Origin: Marinobacter daqiaonensis | GTDB lineage: Bacteria > Pseudomonadota > Gammaproteobacteria > Pseudomonadales > Oleiphilaceae | Direction of reading: 5' to 3' | Assembly: GCF_900115285.1 (NCBI RefSeq) | Contig: NZ_FOYW01000001.1 | Span: 826,655 to 890,654, forward strand | DNA: 64,000 nt | Shown: piece after piece, positions 36,271 through 45,982 of the stretch | How positions within the stretch are numbered: the stretch's first letter is position 1 | How the letters are laid out: each line of letters opens with the position of its first letter | Translations under genes and position numbers: made by a program | The notes under the pieces: generated by a model | Told to the model about the DNA's origin: nothing | The model's input: the letters and a program-made list of their open reading frames with translations, nothing else | Databases searched by the model: none

Positions 36271-38007
36271 ATGGCCAATCACCTGCCCGTTGAAAGCATC
36301 ATGCGCTCGGGAGCGCCAGTTCAATGCCCGCCGGATACACCCCTTTGCCAGGCGGCACGGCTGATGGCGGACCATTCCTGCAGCTCCATCGTCATCATGG
36401 AAGGCGACCTGCCTGTCGGCATCTGGACAGAACACGACGCTCTGCTGGTCAACTTCTCCGACCCTGACTCCCTTCGCCAGCCTGTATCCCGGGTCATGAG
36501 CACGCCCGTTGCCACCCTCAGCAAGGGAACCAGCATTGCCGAAGCGGCCCTGCGCTTTCGCCAGGAGGGCCTTCGTCACTTTCTGGTGGTGGATAACCGG
36601 GGCGTCACGGCCGGCATTCTGACCCAGTCCGACATCGCCATGAACCAGGGCCTGGAGCCCTACCTGCGTCTGCGGGAGGTGCATTCCGCGTTACGCCAGA
36701 GCCCGCTCATGCTCAACGGAGAACTTCGGTTGTCGGAGGCCGCCCGGCGGATGCACCAGACCCACTATGATGCCGCCCTGGTCCTGTGTGGCGATGACGC
36801 CCCTGGCGTCCTGACGGAGAGGGACATACTGCGCTTTATCGTTGACTATCCCGGCGACACCCCCGTTTCCGGGCTGGCCAGCCGGCCGCTGCTGACGGTT
36901 GCCATGGACGCGCCCCTGATCCAGGCACGGGATCTCCTGCTGGATAACCGCATCCGCCATCTCGGCGTGGTCGACGGGGATGGCGAACTGTGTGGCCTGC
37001 TGGGCTTTTCGGACCTCATTGCCGGCGCTGAGCACATGTACCTGGAGGATCTCCGTGAAGCACTCGAGCAGCGTGACCGGGCCCTGGCCCAGTCACGCCA
37101 GCACCTGCAACTGGCGGAGCGGGTCATCGAGTCCTCACTGGAGGGAATTATCATTACCGACCCCGAGCTGAGGATTCAGTTCGTCAATCCCGCCTTTACC
37201 CAGCTCACTGGCTATCAGCCCGACGAAGTCATTGGCCGTTCGCCGAAACTGTTGTCTTCCGGGCGCCATGACAGCAGCTTCTATCACCAGATGTGGTCGG
37301 AACTGGACACCACCGGCAGCTGGCGCGGCGAGATCTGGAACCGTCGCAAAACCGGCGAGGTGTATCTGGAACTTCTCACCATCACCGCCATTCGTGATGA
37401 TGAGGGCCAGATCACCCACTATGCCGGCCTGTTCACCGATATTACCCAGAACCGGATCAATGAAGACCGCATCCGCCAACTGGCCTATTACGACGCACTC
37501 ACCGGTCTCCCCAACCGCAGACTGCTGGAAGACCGCCTGGAACACGCCATCCGGCACGCTCACCGGAAGCAGCAGATGCTTGCCATCATGTTCCTCGACC
37601 TTGACCACTTCAAGACCGTTAACGACACCCATGGCCATTCCGCCGGTGACCAGTTACTGGTGGAAGTCGCACGCCGTTTCCAGAGCTGCCTGCGGGAAGA
37701 CGATACCCTGGCGAGGCTGGCCGGCGATGAGTTCATCGTGTTACTGCCGGAACTCGATAACTCCGAGCACGCCAAGCGAATCGCCAGCCGGTTGATCGAG
37801 GTGAACAGCAGGCCTTACCGCTTCCAGGACAATCTGGTACGCATCGGCACCAGTATCGGCATCAGCCTGTATCCACTGGATGGCGAAACGGCCGAAGTAC
37901 TGATGCAGGCAGCGGACGGGAGCATGTATGAGGCCAAGGCGTCCGGCCGGAACCAGTTCCGCCTGACCGGCCTCCCCCCTGAGGATCCCGATGCCATGTC
38001 AGGTTGA
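36271..38007 (+). CDS. Diguanylate cyclase-type protein with CBS and PAS domains
   Basis: This 578-residue cytoplasmic signalling protein has two Bateman modules (four CBS motifs, about residues 5-120 and 130-255) and a coiled coil (about 258-285). A PAS domain (about 287-395, IITDPELRIQFVNPAFTQLTGY) and a GGDEF domain (about 405-565) follow. The active-site motif reads AGDEF rather than GGDEF, but the I-site RxxD (REDD) lies exactly five residues upstream. AGDEF variants are active in some enzymes, so it may make cyclic di-GMP in response to nucleotide binding by the CBS domains. No EAL domain is present. It lies 216 bases upstream of two binding-protein genes on the same strand. Confidence 0.87.
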   Translation: MANHLPVESIMRSGAPVQCPPDTPLCQAARLMADHSCSSIVIMEGDLPVGIWTEHDALLVNFSDPDSLRQPVSRVMSTPVATLSKGTSIAEAALRFRQEGLRHFLVVDNRGVTAGILTQSDIAMNQGLEPYLRLREVHSALRQSPLMLNGELRLSEAARRMHQTHYDAALVLCGDDAPGVLTERDILRFIVDYPGDTPVSGLASRPLLTVAMDAPLIQARDLLLDNRIRHLGVVDGDGELCGLLGFSDLIAGAEHMYLEDLREALEQRDRALAQSRQHLQLAERVIESSLEGIIITDPELRIQFVNPAFTQLTGYQPDEVIGRSPKLLSSGRHDSSFYHQMWSELDTTGSWRGEIWNRRKTGEVYLELLTITAIRDDEGQITHYAGLFTDITQNRINEDRIRQLAYYDALTGLPNRRLLEDRLEHAIRHAHRKQQMLAIMFLDLDHFKTVNDTHGHSAGDQLLVEVARRFQSCLREDDTLARLAGDEFIVLLPELDNSEHAKRIASRLIEVNSRPYRFQDNLVRIGTSIGISLYPLDGETAEVLMQAADGSMYEAKASGRNQFRLTGLPPEDPDAMSG

Positions 38008-38223
38008 TAAATCTTCCCCGTTACGGCCGCAGCCTGTCATCCTGCGGCCCCGGTTACCGAGACTTACATCCGGTAACACCCCGCCACAAATTTCCACGCT
38101 GCGCCTATTGTCAGGGCTTTTGCCACAGACAACACTTAGCGCTGCCGTGGGGTTTTGCAACTTTTAACAAATACAATCATATGCGGCAGTGCCCGTAAAC
38201 TGCCTCGCAGGAGACTGACTGAT
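38008..38223. other. Intergenic region before the binding-protein pair
   Basis: No gene was found in this 216-base gap. A ribosome-binding AGGAGA is clear just before the next start. The upstream part is G/C-rich and then A/T-rich (CTTTTAACAAATAC), and may hold the promoter, but no confident -35/-10 pair was identified. Confidence 0.4.
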
Positions 38224-39474
38224 ATGCAAATGCGTAATCTGGTGGTTCTGTTGTGCCTTTTGTCTGCGGCATTGCCGGTTGCGGCGGAGCCCCTGAAGCT
38301 CGGACTCAACTACCCCCAGTCCGGCCGTTATCAGGACCAGGGATTGCAACAGCGGCTTGGTGCCTTCCTGGCGGTTGAAGAGATCAACGCCGAAGGCGGT
38401 ATCATGGGACGGCCGGTGGAGCTGGTCATCCGCAATACCCGCAGCGATCCGGAGCGCAGCGCACGCAACACCGCCGAACTGATTGATAAAGAGGGCGTGG
38501 AAATGGTGTTCGGCGGCGTTTCCTCAGCTGTGGCGATTGCTTCCGGAAGGGCCGCCAGGGAACGGGATCGCCTCTATTTCGGCACCCTGACCTACTCCAA
38601 CGCCACCACCGGCAGTGCCGGCCATACCCACATGTTTCGCGAACCCTACAATGCCTGGATGACCGCCAAGGTCCTCGGACGCTATCTGGATGAGCACTAC
38701 CCGGACCGCCGTTACTTCTACATCACGGCTGATTACACCTGGGGCTGGTCGGTGGAGGAGTCTCTGCGACAGTTTACCGGCACTGTCGACACCAGTGTCC
38801 ACCCGGGTACCAGAACACCCTTCCCCAACGCCCTGATCAGCGACTTCCGTGTCGCTCTGGAGCAGGCGGTTAACAGCGATGCCGAGGTTCTTGCACTGGT
38901 GCTGTTTGGCGACGACATGGTCCGGGCCATCAACATCGCCCATGACATGGGGATCAAGGACAGGATGCAGATCGTGGTGCCTAACATCACCCTGGGCATG
39001 GCCCGCCAGGTGGGGCCGACAATCATGGAAGGCATTGTGGGAGCGGCGCCCTGGGTCTGGAACCTGCCCCAGGAGGCGGGTTACGAGCGAGGTCAACAAT
39101 TCGTGCAGACCTTCTCCGAGCGATATAAAATGCGCCCATCTTCCGCCGCTGCATCCGCCTACAGCATCGTCTATCAGTACCGGGACGCGGTGCAGCGTGC
39201 GGGCACAACGCGTACCAGCGCAGTAATCAAGGCGCTGGAGGGCCACAAGTACACGCTGCTCAAGGACCAGCAGGAGTGGCGGGCCTTTGATCATCAGAAC
39301 GTCCAGTCGGTCTATGCCGTCAAGGCCAGGCCCAGGGAGGAAGTACTGGCAGACCCCTATTCCAGCAATTATTTCGAGATCGTTCACAGCATTACAGGAC
39401 CCGAGGCTGCCAGAACTCTTGAGGAATGGCAGCAGGATCGCCGTAAAGCCGGAATGGCACTGGTTCTGCAATAA
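38224..39474 (+). CDS. Periplasmic binding protein of the AmiC/UrtA-like type, copy 1
   Basis: This 416-residue extracytoplasmic solute-binding protein has a signal peptide (about 1-20, VVLLCLLSAALPVAA). The mature type-1 periplasmic-binding fold begins EPLKLGLNYPQSGRYQDQGLQQ. It resembles urea/amide and branched-chain-amino-acid binding proteins (GVSSAVAIASGRAA, GHTHMFREPYNAWM). The ligand is not known. A paralog of the same length follows after 44 bases, with long shared blocks such as the C-terminal DHQNVQSVY, EEVL and AARTLEEWQ. No permease or ATPase gene is adjacent, so the pair may act as sensors or use a distant transporter. Confidence 0.8.
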   Translation: MQMRNLVVLLCLLSAALPVAAEPLKLGLNYPQSGRYQDQGLQQRLGAFLAVEEINAEGGIMGRPVELVIRNTRSDPERSARNTAELIDKEGVEMVFGGVSSAVAIASGRAARERDRLYFGTLTYSNATTGSAGHTHMFREPYNAWMTAKVLGRYLDEHYPDRRYFYITADYTWGWSVEESLRQFTGTVDTSVHPGTRTPFPNALISDFRVALEQAVNSDAEVLALVLFGDDMVRAINIAHDMGIKDRMQIVVPNITLGMARQVGPTIMEGIVGAAPWVWNLPQEAGYERGQQFVQTFSERYKMRPSSAAASAYSIVYQYRDAVQRAGTTRTSAVIKALEGHKYTLLKDQQEWRAFDHQNVQSVYAVKARPREEVLADPYSSNYFEIVHSITGPEAARTLEEWQQDRRKAGMALVLQ

Positions 39475-39518
39475 CCAGCCAGCCACCGGCATACCATCGA
39501 GAAGGAGAACTCTTCACA

Positions 39519-40769
39519 ATGATGTATCGAATTCTGGCAGCCTTTGCGCTGTTGCTCACGTTCCAGATCACCCAGGCGGCTGAGCCCATCAGGATTGGCC
39601 TGAATTATCCTGAATCCGGCCGCTACCAGTACCTGGGACAGCAACAGCGAATGGGTGCCTTCATGGCTGTGGAGGAAATCAACGCCGCAGGCGGGGTGAT
39701 GGGACGCCCCCTTGAGCTTGTCATTCGCAACACCCGCCTCAATCCCCAGAGGGGCGCCGCCAACGTGAACGACATGGTGGACAACCATGATGTCCAGATG
39801 ATTTTCGGGGGGGTATCCTCCGCCGTCGCAATCGCCTCGGGTAAGGCCGCCAAGGCCAGGGACCGGATCTATTTCGGCACCCTGACCTATGCCAATGCCA
39901 CCACTGGCAAGGCGGGCCACACCCACATGTTCCGGGAGTCCTACAACGCCTGGATGACCGCCAGTGCATTGGGCCAGTATCTGGAGCAGCAATTCGCTGA
40001 CAAGCGATTCTTTTACATCACCGCCGATTATTCCTGGGGCTACTCCGTCGAAGAATCACTGCGGGCCAAATCCGGCACCGGTGACGTGGAAACCCACCCC
40101 GTTACCCGCACCCCATTCCCGAACGCCCGTACCCGGGATTTCGAGGACGCCCTGAAGATGGCGGAAGCCAGTGAGGCCGACGTGCTGGTTCTGGTACTGG
40201 GCGGCGGCGACATGGTGCGGGCGGTCAACATCATCCACGACATGGGCCTCAAGGATAAGATGCAGATCGTGTGGCCGAACACCAGCCTGGGGACGGCTTT
40301 GCAGGTCGGCCCCGCCCTGATGGAGGGCATCATCGGCGCCGCGCCCTGGGTCTGGAGCCTCCCTTACGAACGTGGTTACGAAAAGGGTATCGAGTTTGTG
40401 GAAACCTTTTCGAGCCGGTTCAATATGCGCCCGTCCTCGGCGGCGGCCTCCTCATACAGCATCGTGCATCAGTATAAGGACGCGGTGGAGCGGGCCGGCA
40501 CCACCAATACCGCTGACGTGATACGCGCGCTGGAGGGGCATACCTATTCCCTGCTGAAGGACGAGCAGACCTGGCGGGCCTTTGACCATCAGAACGTTCA
40601 GTCAGTCTACGTGGTTCGCATGAGGCCACGGGCAGAGGTGCTGGAGGACGAGTACAACAGCAACTTCTACGAAATCCTCGACACCATACCCGGGGAGGAA
40701 GCGGCACGGACCCTGGAAGAGTGGCAGGCGGACCGTCGTGCCGCCGGCGCGCCCCTGACGCTCCAGTAG
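39519..40769 (+). CDS. Periplasmic binding protein of the AmiC/UrtA-like type, copy 2
   Basis: This 416-residue paralog of the preceding gene has a signal peptide (about 1-20) and a mature start AAEPIRIGLNYPESGRYQYLGQQQ. Conserved blocks with copy 1 include GRPLELVIRNTR, GGVSSAVAIASGKAAKARDRIYFGTLTYANATTG and MRPSSAAASSYSIVHQYKDAVERAGTTNT in separate pieces. Charged surface residues differ. The AAGGAG site precedes the ATG at 39519. It is convergent with glpK, with only 17 bases between. The tandem arrangement points to duplication; divergence in the binding cleft has not been assessed. Confidence 0.8.
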   Translation: MMYRILAAFALLLTFQITQAAEPIRIGLNYPESGRYQYLGQQQRMGAFMAVEEINAAGGVMGRPLELVIRNTRLNPQRGAANVNDMVDNHDVQMIFGGVSSAVAIASGKAAKARDRIYFGTLTYANATTGKAGHTHMFRESYNAWMTASALGQYLEQQFADKRFFYITADYSWGYSVEESLRAKSGTGDVETHPVTRTPFPNARTRDFEDALKMAEASEADVLVLVLGGGDMVRAVNIIHDMGLKDKMQIVWPNTSLGTALQVGPALMEGIIGAAPWVWSLPYERGYEKGIEFVETFSSRFNMRPSSAAASSYSIVHQYKDAVERAGTTNTADVIRALEGHTYSLLKDEQTWRAFDHQNVQSVYVVRMRPRAEVLEDEYNSNFYEILDTIPGEEAARTLEEWQADRRAAGAPLTLQ

Positions 40770-40786
40770 GAAATACGACCAGCGTA

Positions 40787-42262
40787 TTACTGCAACCGCC
40801 GGACCGCCTCCAGCCATCCCTGGTAGAGGCGGTCCCGCTCCGGCTTCGACATCGTCGGCTGGAACTGGCGTTCGCACCGCCAGAGCTTTTCAATCTCGTC
40901 CAGACTCTGGTAGACGCCGGCCTGGAGCCCTGCAAGATAGGCCACCCCCAGTGCCGTGGTTTCGATGATTTCCGGTCGCGCCACGGTGGCGCCCAGAACG
41001 TCCGCCAGGAACTGGAGCACCCAGTTGTTCACCACCATCCCGCCATCCACCCGCATCGCCACGGGTCGCATGCCGTCGTCTTCCATCGCTTTCTGCAGGT
41101 CCTTGGTCTGGTAACACACGGACTGCAGGCCGGCGGTAACAATCTCCTTGATTCCGGTATCCCGCGTCAGCCCGAACAGTGCCCCCCGGGCCTTGGGGTC
41201 CCAGTGGGGAGCCCCCAGTCCGGTGAAGGCCGGCACCAGGTAGACGCCATGGTCCACCGGTGTCTGTTCCGCGAGGGGTTCACACTCGTCGGCTATTTCG
41301 ATCAGCCTGAGCCCGTCCCGCAACCACTGGATGGCCGCTCCGGCGATAAAGATACTGCCTTCCACAGCGTAGGTGGTCCTGCCATTGAGACGGTAACCCA
41401 CCGTGGTCAGCAAGCGGTGCTCCGATGCCAGAGCCCGCTCGCCGGTATTCATTATGAGGAAGCAGCCGGTACCGTAGGTGCTCTTGGCCGTGCCTTCCGC
41501 AAAGCAGGTCTGACCGAACAGTGCCGCCTGCTGGTCACCGGCAATTCCGCCGATGGCGGCCCCCGCCCCTGGCAGGCCTTCGGCAATGGTGCCGAAGTCG
41601 GACGCGCAGTCGCGAACTTCCGGGAGCAGGCTCTCCGGCACCTGGAACAGATCCAGCAACTCCGGGTCCCAGCGTTGGCTGTGGATATTGAACAGCATGG
41701 TACGGGAGGCGTTGGTGGCGTCGGTGAGGAAGGAACGCCCCCCGGTAAGGCGCCATAACAGGAAGGTATCAATGGTACCGAAGGCCAGTTCCCCGCGCTC
41801 CGCTCGCTCGCGGACCCCTTCGACGTTCTCCAGTATCCAGCGGAGCTTGGTGGCGGAGAAATAGGGATCGATCAGCAGGCCGGTTTTCGCAGTCACCCAG
41901 GGCTCATGACCGTCGTCCTTGAGCTGCTGGCAGAAACCGGCGGTACGCCGATCCTGCCACACAATGGCATTGTAGACCGGCTCGCCGGTAATCCGGTCCC
42001 ACACAACAGTGGTTTCACGCTGATTGGTGATGCCGACCCCGATGATGTCGCTGGCCGTCACCCCATTATTATCAAGCAGCGCCTGGCAGACGTTCCTGAC
42101 CGACAGCCAGATGGCTTCCGGGTCATGTTCCACCCAGCCACTGCTTGGATAGATCTGGGGGAACTCCTGTTGTTCCTGGGCGTGTATCTTGCCGTCACGG
42201 GTAAACAGGATGGCCCGGGAACTGGTGGTTCCCTGATCTATCGCCAGCAGATATTGACTCAT
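40787..42262 (-). CDS. glpK: Glycerol kinase
   Basis: GlpK phosphorylates glycerol to glycerol-3-phosphate. The 491-residue protein has the FGGY-kinase layout. It begins [19 protein letters not shown] (phosphate-binding loop). Other motifs are the catalytic region [12 protein letters not shown], the ATP-site [12 protein letters not shown] and the second domain motif [20 protein letters not shown]. It lies on the same strand as edd with a gap of 24 bases and could share its transcript. No glpD or glpF gene is in the window. Confidence 0.95.
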   Translation of the reverse strand: MSQYLLAIDQGTTSSRAILFTRDGKIHAQEQQEFPQIYPSSGWVEHDPEAIWLSVRNVCQALLDNNGVTASDIIGVGITNQRETTVVWDRITGEPVYNAIVWQDRRTAGFCQQLKDDGHEPWVTAKTGLLIDPYFSATKLRWILENVEGVRERAERGELAFGTIDTFLLWRLTGGRSFLTDATNASRTMLFNIHSQRWDPELLDLFQVPESLLPEVRDCASDFGTIAEGLPGAGAAIGGIAGDQQAALFGQTCFAEGTAKSTYGTGCFLIMNTGERALASEHRLLTTVGYRLNGRTTYAVEGSIFIAGAAIQWLRDGLRLIEIADECEPLAEQTPVDHGVYLVPAFTGLGAPHWDPKARGALFGLTRDTGIKEIVTAGLQSVCYQTKDLQKAMEDDGMRPVAMRVDGGMVVNNWVLQFLADVLGATVARPEIIETTALGVAYLAGLQAGVYQSLDEIEKLWRCERQFQPTMSKPERDRLYQGWLEAVRRLQ

Positions 42263-42286
42263 GTTTCCTTGTCTCCATTTTTGTTG

Positions 42287-44113
42287 TCATTGGGCCGGAG
42301 GCTCGGAAAAGAACACCCCACCACCCTGCTCGGGGGCCGCTGCGGCCTGGCGAAACCAGCCAAAGAGTTCACGGCCCAGCCCGGCCTGATTGGCCGTCAG
42401 GTCTGCCCGGGCCGGCTCCCGGGAAGCCAGTTCGTTGTCGTCCACCTGCAGTGAGAGTTCTCCCCGGCTGGCATCGAGACGGATGATATCACCGTCCTTC
42501 ACTTTTGCCAGCGGACCGCCCTTGGCTGCCTCAGGATACACGTGAATGGCCGCCGGTACCTTGCCACTTGCACCGGACATTCGGCCGTCGGTTACCAGGG
42601 CAACATGATAGCCCCGGTCCTGAAGACTGCCCAGGTAGGGCGTCAGCTTGTGCAACTCGGGCATGCCGTTGGCCGCGGGGCCCTGCCAGCGCACCACTGC
42701 CACCACATCCCTGTCCAGCTCGCCCCGGTCAAAGGCTTCCGCCACTTCCGCCTGATCGCTGAAGACCCGGGCCGGCGCCTCCACAATGCGATGCTCGGGG
42801 GCGACGGCAGAGGTCTTGATGATGCCCCTGCCCAGGTTTCCCTGAACCACCGTCAATCCGCCCTGGGAGTCGAAGGGCTCTCCCGCCGGACGCAATACAC
42901 CAACATCCGTGGACGCGGTGGCAACCTGCTGCCAGGTAAGCTCGCCGGCATCCAGCAGCGGGACCCGTGTGTAAGCCCTGAGGCCCTGGCCCATGACCGT
43001 TTCCACGTCTTCATGCAGCAGGCCGGCGTTCAGCAGTTCAGCGATCAGGAAGGCAGTGCCCCCGGCCTGGTGAAAGTGATTGACGTCAGCCTGTCCATTG
43101 GGATACATGCGGGTGAGCAGGGGCGTCGCCGCCGACAGCTCCGTAAAATCGTCCCAGTCGATCACAATGCCTGCAGCCCGGGCGATCGCCACCCAGTGCA
43201 GGGTGTGATTGGTGGAGCCACCTGTTGCCAGCAGTGCGACCAGGGCGTTCACAATGCTTTTCTCTGACACCATATGAGCCAGACCTCGCTGGCCGCCATT
43301 GGGCCTGGACAGGCGGATGGCCTGTTCTGTGGCGGCCCGCGTCAGGGCATCCCGCAGCGGCGTGCCCGGGTTGATGAAAGCCGCTCCCGGCATGTGCAGA
43401 CCCATGACCTCAACCAGCAGCTGATTGCTGTTGGCGGTGCCGTAGAAGGTGCAGGTGCCGGGACTGTGGTAGGACTGGCTCTCCGCCTCCAGCAGCTCCT
43501 CCTGCCCCACCTTGCCTTCGGCGTGGAGCTGGCGAATGCGCTGCTTCTCTTTGTTGGGCAGGCCGGACGGCATGGGGCCGGCCGGTACCAGAATCGTGGG
43601 CAGGTAGCCGAAACTCAGGGCTCCGATCAGCAGGCCCGGAACGATCTTGTCACAGATACCCAGCAACAGGGTGGCATCGAACATGTTATGGCTCAGGGCG
43701 ATGGCCGTGCTCATGGCGATCACGTCCCGGGACACCAGGCTCAGTTCCATACCCCGCTGGCCCTGGGTGACGCCGTCGCACATGGCGGGCGTCCCGCCGG
43801 CCACCTGGGCCACGGAGCCCATGCCATGGGCCGCCTCGCGGATAATATCCGGATACTCCGCGTAAGGCTGGTGAGCGGACAACATGTCGTTGTAGGCCGT
43901 TACGATGGCAACATTGGCCTGACTCATCAGTTTCAGGGTCTGTTTGTCCCCCGGCTGACAGGCCGCGAACCCGTGGGCCAGATTGCCACAGGACAGCGAA
44001 GCCCGGTGCGGCGACTGCTGACCCAGAATCTCCATCCGCCGGAGGTAGTCCTGCCGGCTGTCCCGGCTGCGCCGGATAATCCGTTCCGTCACCTGCGTTA
44101 CCGTGGGGTGCAT
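42287..44113 (-). CDS. edd: Phosphogluconate dehydratase (Entner-Doudoroff)
   Basis: Edd dehydrates 6-phosphogluconate to 2-keto-3-deoxy-6-phosphogluconate. The 608-residue protein has the IlvD/Edd family features. The cluster-ligand cysteines lie in the regions [24 protein letters not shown] and [11 protein letters not shown], and [16 protein letters not shown] is also present. Length and start [20 protein letters not shown] fit the family. It is divergent from pyk, with a 134-base gap, and downstream of it glpK follows on the same strand. HexR control is expected from known pseudomonad ED regulation. Confidence 0.95.
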   Translation of the reverse strand: MHPTVTQVTERIIRRSRDSRQDYLRRMEILGQQSPHRASLSCGNLAHGFAACQPGDKQTLKLMSQANVAIVTAYNDMLSAHQPYAEYPDIIREAAHGMGSVAQVAGGTPAMCDGVTQGQRGMELSLVSRDVIAMSTAIALSHNMFDATLLLGICDKIVPGLLIGALSFGYLPTILVPAGPMPSGLPNKEKQRIRQLHAEGKVGQEELLEAESQSYHSPGTCTFYGTANSNQLLVEVMGLHMPGAAFINPGTPLRDALTRAATEQAIRLSRPNGGQRGLAHMVSEKSIVNALVALLATGGSTNHTLHWVAIARAAGIVIDWDDFTELSAATPLLTRMYPNGQADVNHFHQAGGTAFLIAELLNAGLLHEDVETVMGQGLRAYTRVPLLDAGELTWQQVATASTDVGVLRPAGEPFDSQGGLTVVQGNLGRGIIKTSAVAPEHRIVEAPARVFSDQAEVAEAFDRGELDRDVVAVVRWQGPAANGMPELHKLTPYLGSLQDRGYHVALVTDGRMSGASGKVPAAIHVYPEAAKGGPLAKVKDGDIIRLDASRGELSLQVDDNELASREPARADLTANQAGLGRELFGWFRQAAAAPEQGGGVFFSEPPAQ

Positions 44114-44247
44114 CGCCGCTCTCCTTTCACCATTCTGTTACAATTTGACACTACCATGACCGGATGATGACCGACAGGCCATTCCTCCACGCCGCCGTTT
44201 CTCCACTGTGCGACGGCGACCCTCAGATAAAAGGATTGCTTTCCGCC
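44114..44247. promoter_or_regulatory. Divergent edd/pyk promoter region with a candidate HexR-like dyad
   Basis: The 134-base divergent region contains, on the minus strand, TGTCAAATTGTAACA (reading across plus-strand positions of about 44138-44152). This is an imperfect dyad of TGT-type half-sites similar to HexR operators, which have TTGT and ACAA half-sites. The match is weak. A convincing sigma-70 promoter was not found. If HexR binds here it could control both edd and pyk. Confidence 0.3.
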
Positions 44248-45705
44248 ATGTCAGAGCAGTTACGCCGCACCAAGATTGTTGCCACCCTGGGTCCCGCCAC
44301 CGACTCTCCTCAGGACCTGGACCGGATCATCCGCGCCGGGGTGGACGTTACCCGGCTCAACTTTTCCCACGGCAGCTCCGGCGAACACTGCGAGCGCGCC
44401 CAGCGGGTCCGGGATGCCGCGTCCCGGGCCGGACGCTTCGTTGCCATTCTGGCGGACCTTCAGGGTCCCAAACTCCGTATTGCCCGCTTCCGCGACAACA
44501 AGGTTACCCTGCGGTCGGGACAGGACTTTGTTCTGGACGCCAACATGGACAAGGAGGCCGGAGACGAGCAGCGTGTAGGCATCGACTACGAACAGCTTAT
44601 CAGCGACGTCAGCGCGGGAGACGTTCTGGTGCTGGACGATGGCCGCATCGAAATGGAAGTTACCGCCGTGGATGACCACAGCATCACTTCCCGGGTGCTG
44701 ATTGGCGGGCCACTGTCCAACAACAAGGGCCTCAATAAGCGGGGCGGCGGCCTGTCAGCGAACGCCCTCACCGAGAAGGACCGGGAAGATATCCGGACAG
44801 CCGCCCAACTGGGTGCAGACTACGTTGCGGTGTCTTTCGTACGCACCGCCGAGGACATGCACACTGCCCGCCAGCTTCTCCGTGACGCCGGTTCACCCGC
44901 GGGTCTGGTTGCCAAGATCGAACGTGCCGAACTGGCCCACGATACCGACGCCCTGGACGCGGTGATCCTGGCCTCCGACGCGGTCATGGTGGCCCGGGGA
45001 GACCTGGCGGTGGAAATCGGTGACGCCGAACTGGTGGCGGTACAGAAGCACATCATCGGCCGCGCCCGTGTCCTCAACCGGGTGGTGATTACCGCGACCC
45101 AGATGATGGAGTCCATGATCGATAACCCGATGCCCACCCGCGCGGAAGTTTCCGACGTGGCCAACGCTGTAATGGATTACACCGATGCGGTGATGCTCTC
45201 CGCTGAAACCGCCGTCGGCGACTACCCGGTGCAGGCGGTCGAGGCCATGGACCGCATCTGCAAGGGGGCCGAACGCCACCCCTCCATGCACCAGTCCGGC
45301 CACCGCATGCACGAGATCATGTCACGGGTGGATGAAACCATCGCGCTCTCCGCCATGTATGCAGCCAACCACCTGAAGGGGGTGACCGCCCTCATCTGTC
45401 TGACCGAGACCGGCGCCACTCCCCTGCTGATGTCCCGGATCAAATCGGGCCTGCCTATCTTTGCCTTTTCCCGGCATTTCACCACACAGCACAAGGTTGC
45501 CCTTTACCGGGGCGTGCAGACCGTGCCCTTTGACTCCGCCGAAGTCGGCCCCGAACAGACCAACGCCACGGCCATTCAGGAGCTGCAGAAACGGGGCATC
45601 ATCAGCGCCGGTGATCTGGTGGTGATCACCAAGGGGGATTACATCAACGCCCAGGGAGGCACCAACACCATGAAAATTGTCCGGGTCGGCGATGACATTC
45701 GCTAG
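44248..45705 (+). CDS. pyk: Pyruvate kinase
   Basis: Pyruvate kinase makes ATP and pyruvate from phosphoenolpyruvate. The 485-residue protein is of the PykA type. It begins MSEQLRRTKIVATLGPATDSP and contains LNFSHGSSGEHCERA, LADLQGPKLRIARF, the catalytic-lysine region GLVAKIERAELAHD, MVARGDLAVEIG and the ATQMMESMIDNP motif. The start at 44248 fits homologs; 28 upstream in-frame residues are not family-like. Its TAG stop (45703-45705) lies inside the left terminal repeat of the palindromic element that follows, so the last few residues may be element-derived. Confidence 0.94.
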   Translation: MSEQLRRTKIVATLGPATDSPQDLDRIIRAGVDVTRLNFSHGSSGEHCERAQRVRDAASRAGRFVAILADLQGPKLRIARFRDNKVTLRSGQDFVLDANMDKEAGDEQRVGIDYEQLISDVSAGDVLVLDDGRIEMEVTAVDDHSITSRVLIGGPLSNNKGLNKRGGGLSANALTEKDREDIRTAAQLGADYVAVSFVRTAEDMHTARQLLRDAGSPAGLVAKIERAELAHDTDALDAVILASDAVMVARGDLAVEIGDAELVAVQKHIIGRARVLNRVVITATQMMESMIDNPMPTRAEVSDVANAVMDYTDAVMLSAETAVGDYPVQAVEAMDRICKGAERHPSMHQSGHRMHEIMSRVDETIALSAMYAANHLKGVTALICLTETGATPLLMSRIKSGLPIFAFSRHFTTQHKVALYRGVQTVPFDSAEVGPEQTNATAIQELQKRGIISAGDLVVITKGDYINAQGGTNTMKIVRVGDDIR

Positions 45706-45971
45706 TGTCCCGGCCGGTTAATTCGCTGACCTATTGCTTGCCGCTGGCGACTCTGGCCAAGGCGTCAGTCCGCAGGTGTGGTGGTTCCACATCAAGGGCT
45801 GACAACACAGGTCCAGAGTCGCCAGCGGCAAGCCCTCCGGGAGCCCCTGAAAGCCTTGAGAGCTGTGTTGCGGCGCCTCGATTTGGAACCACCAAACCTT
45901 CGACACCGCGCCTTGCTCTCAAGGCTTTCAGGGGCTCAGTAGGTCAGCGAATTAACCGGCCGAGACACTAG
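45702..45971. mobile_element. 270-bp palindromic MITE-like element with 32-bp terminal inverted repeats
   Basis: Terminal inverted repeats are CTAGTGTC-CCGGCCGGTTAATTCGCTGACCTA at 45702-45733 and the matching inverse at 45940-45971, differing at one base in 32. Inside are two further perfect hairpins. Arm 1 pairs 45737-45756 with 45813-45832 (20 bp, from CTTGCCGCTGGCGACTCTGG). Arm 2 pairs 45841-45863 with 45915-45937 (23 bp). Each arm ends in its own small hairpin (TGTGG-TGGTT-CCACA; TTTGG-AACCA-CCAAA). The whole can fold as a three-way junction. There is no transposase gene and no open reading frame of note. CTAG is present at both outer ends, as in a target duplication or as part of the repeat. 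The family is not recognised. Confidence 0.85.
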
Positions 45972-45982
45972 GGTCGTAAACA

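Noticed and set aside
40770..40786. Terminator between the second binding-protein gene and glpK
   Set aside because: The 6-bp AATACG/CGTATT hairpin is too short and has no T-run.
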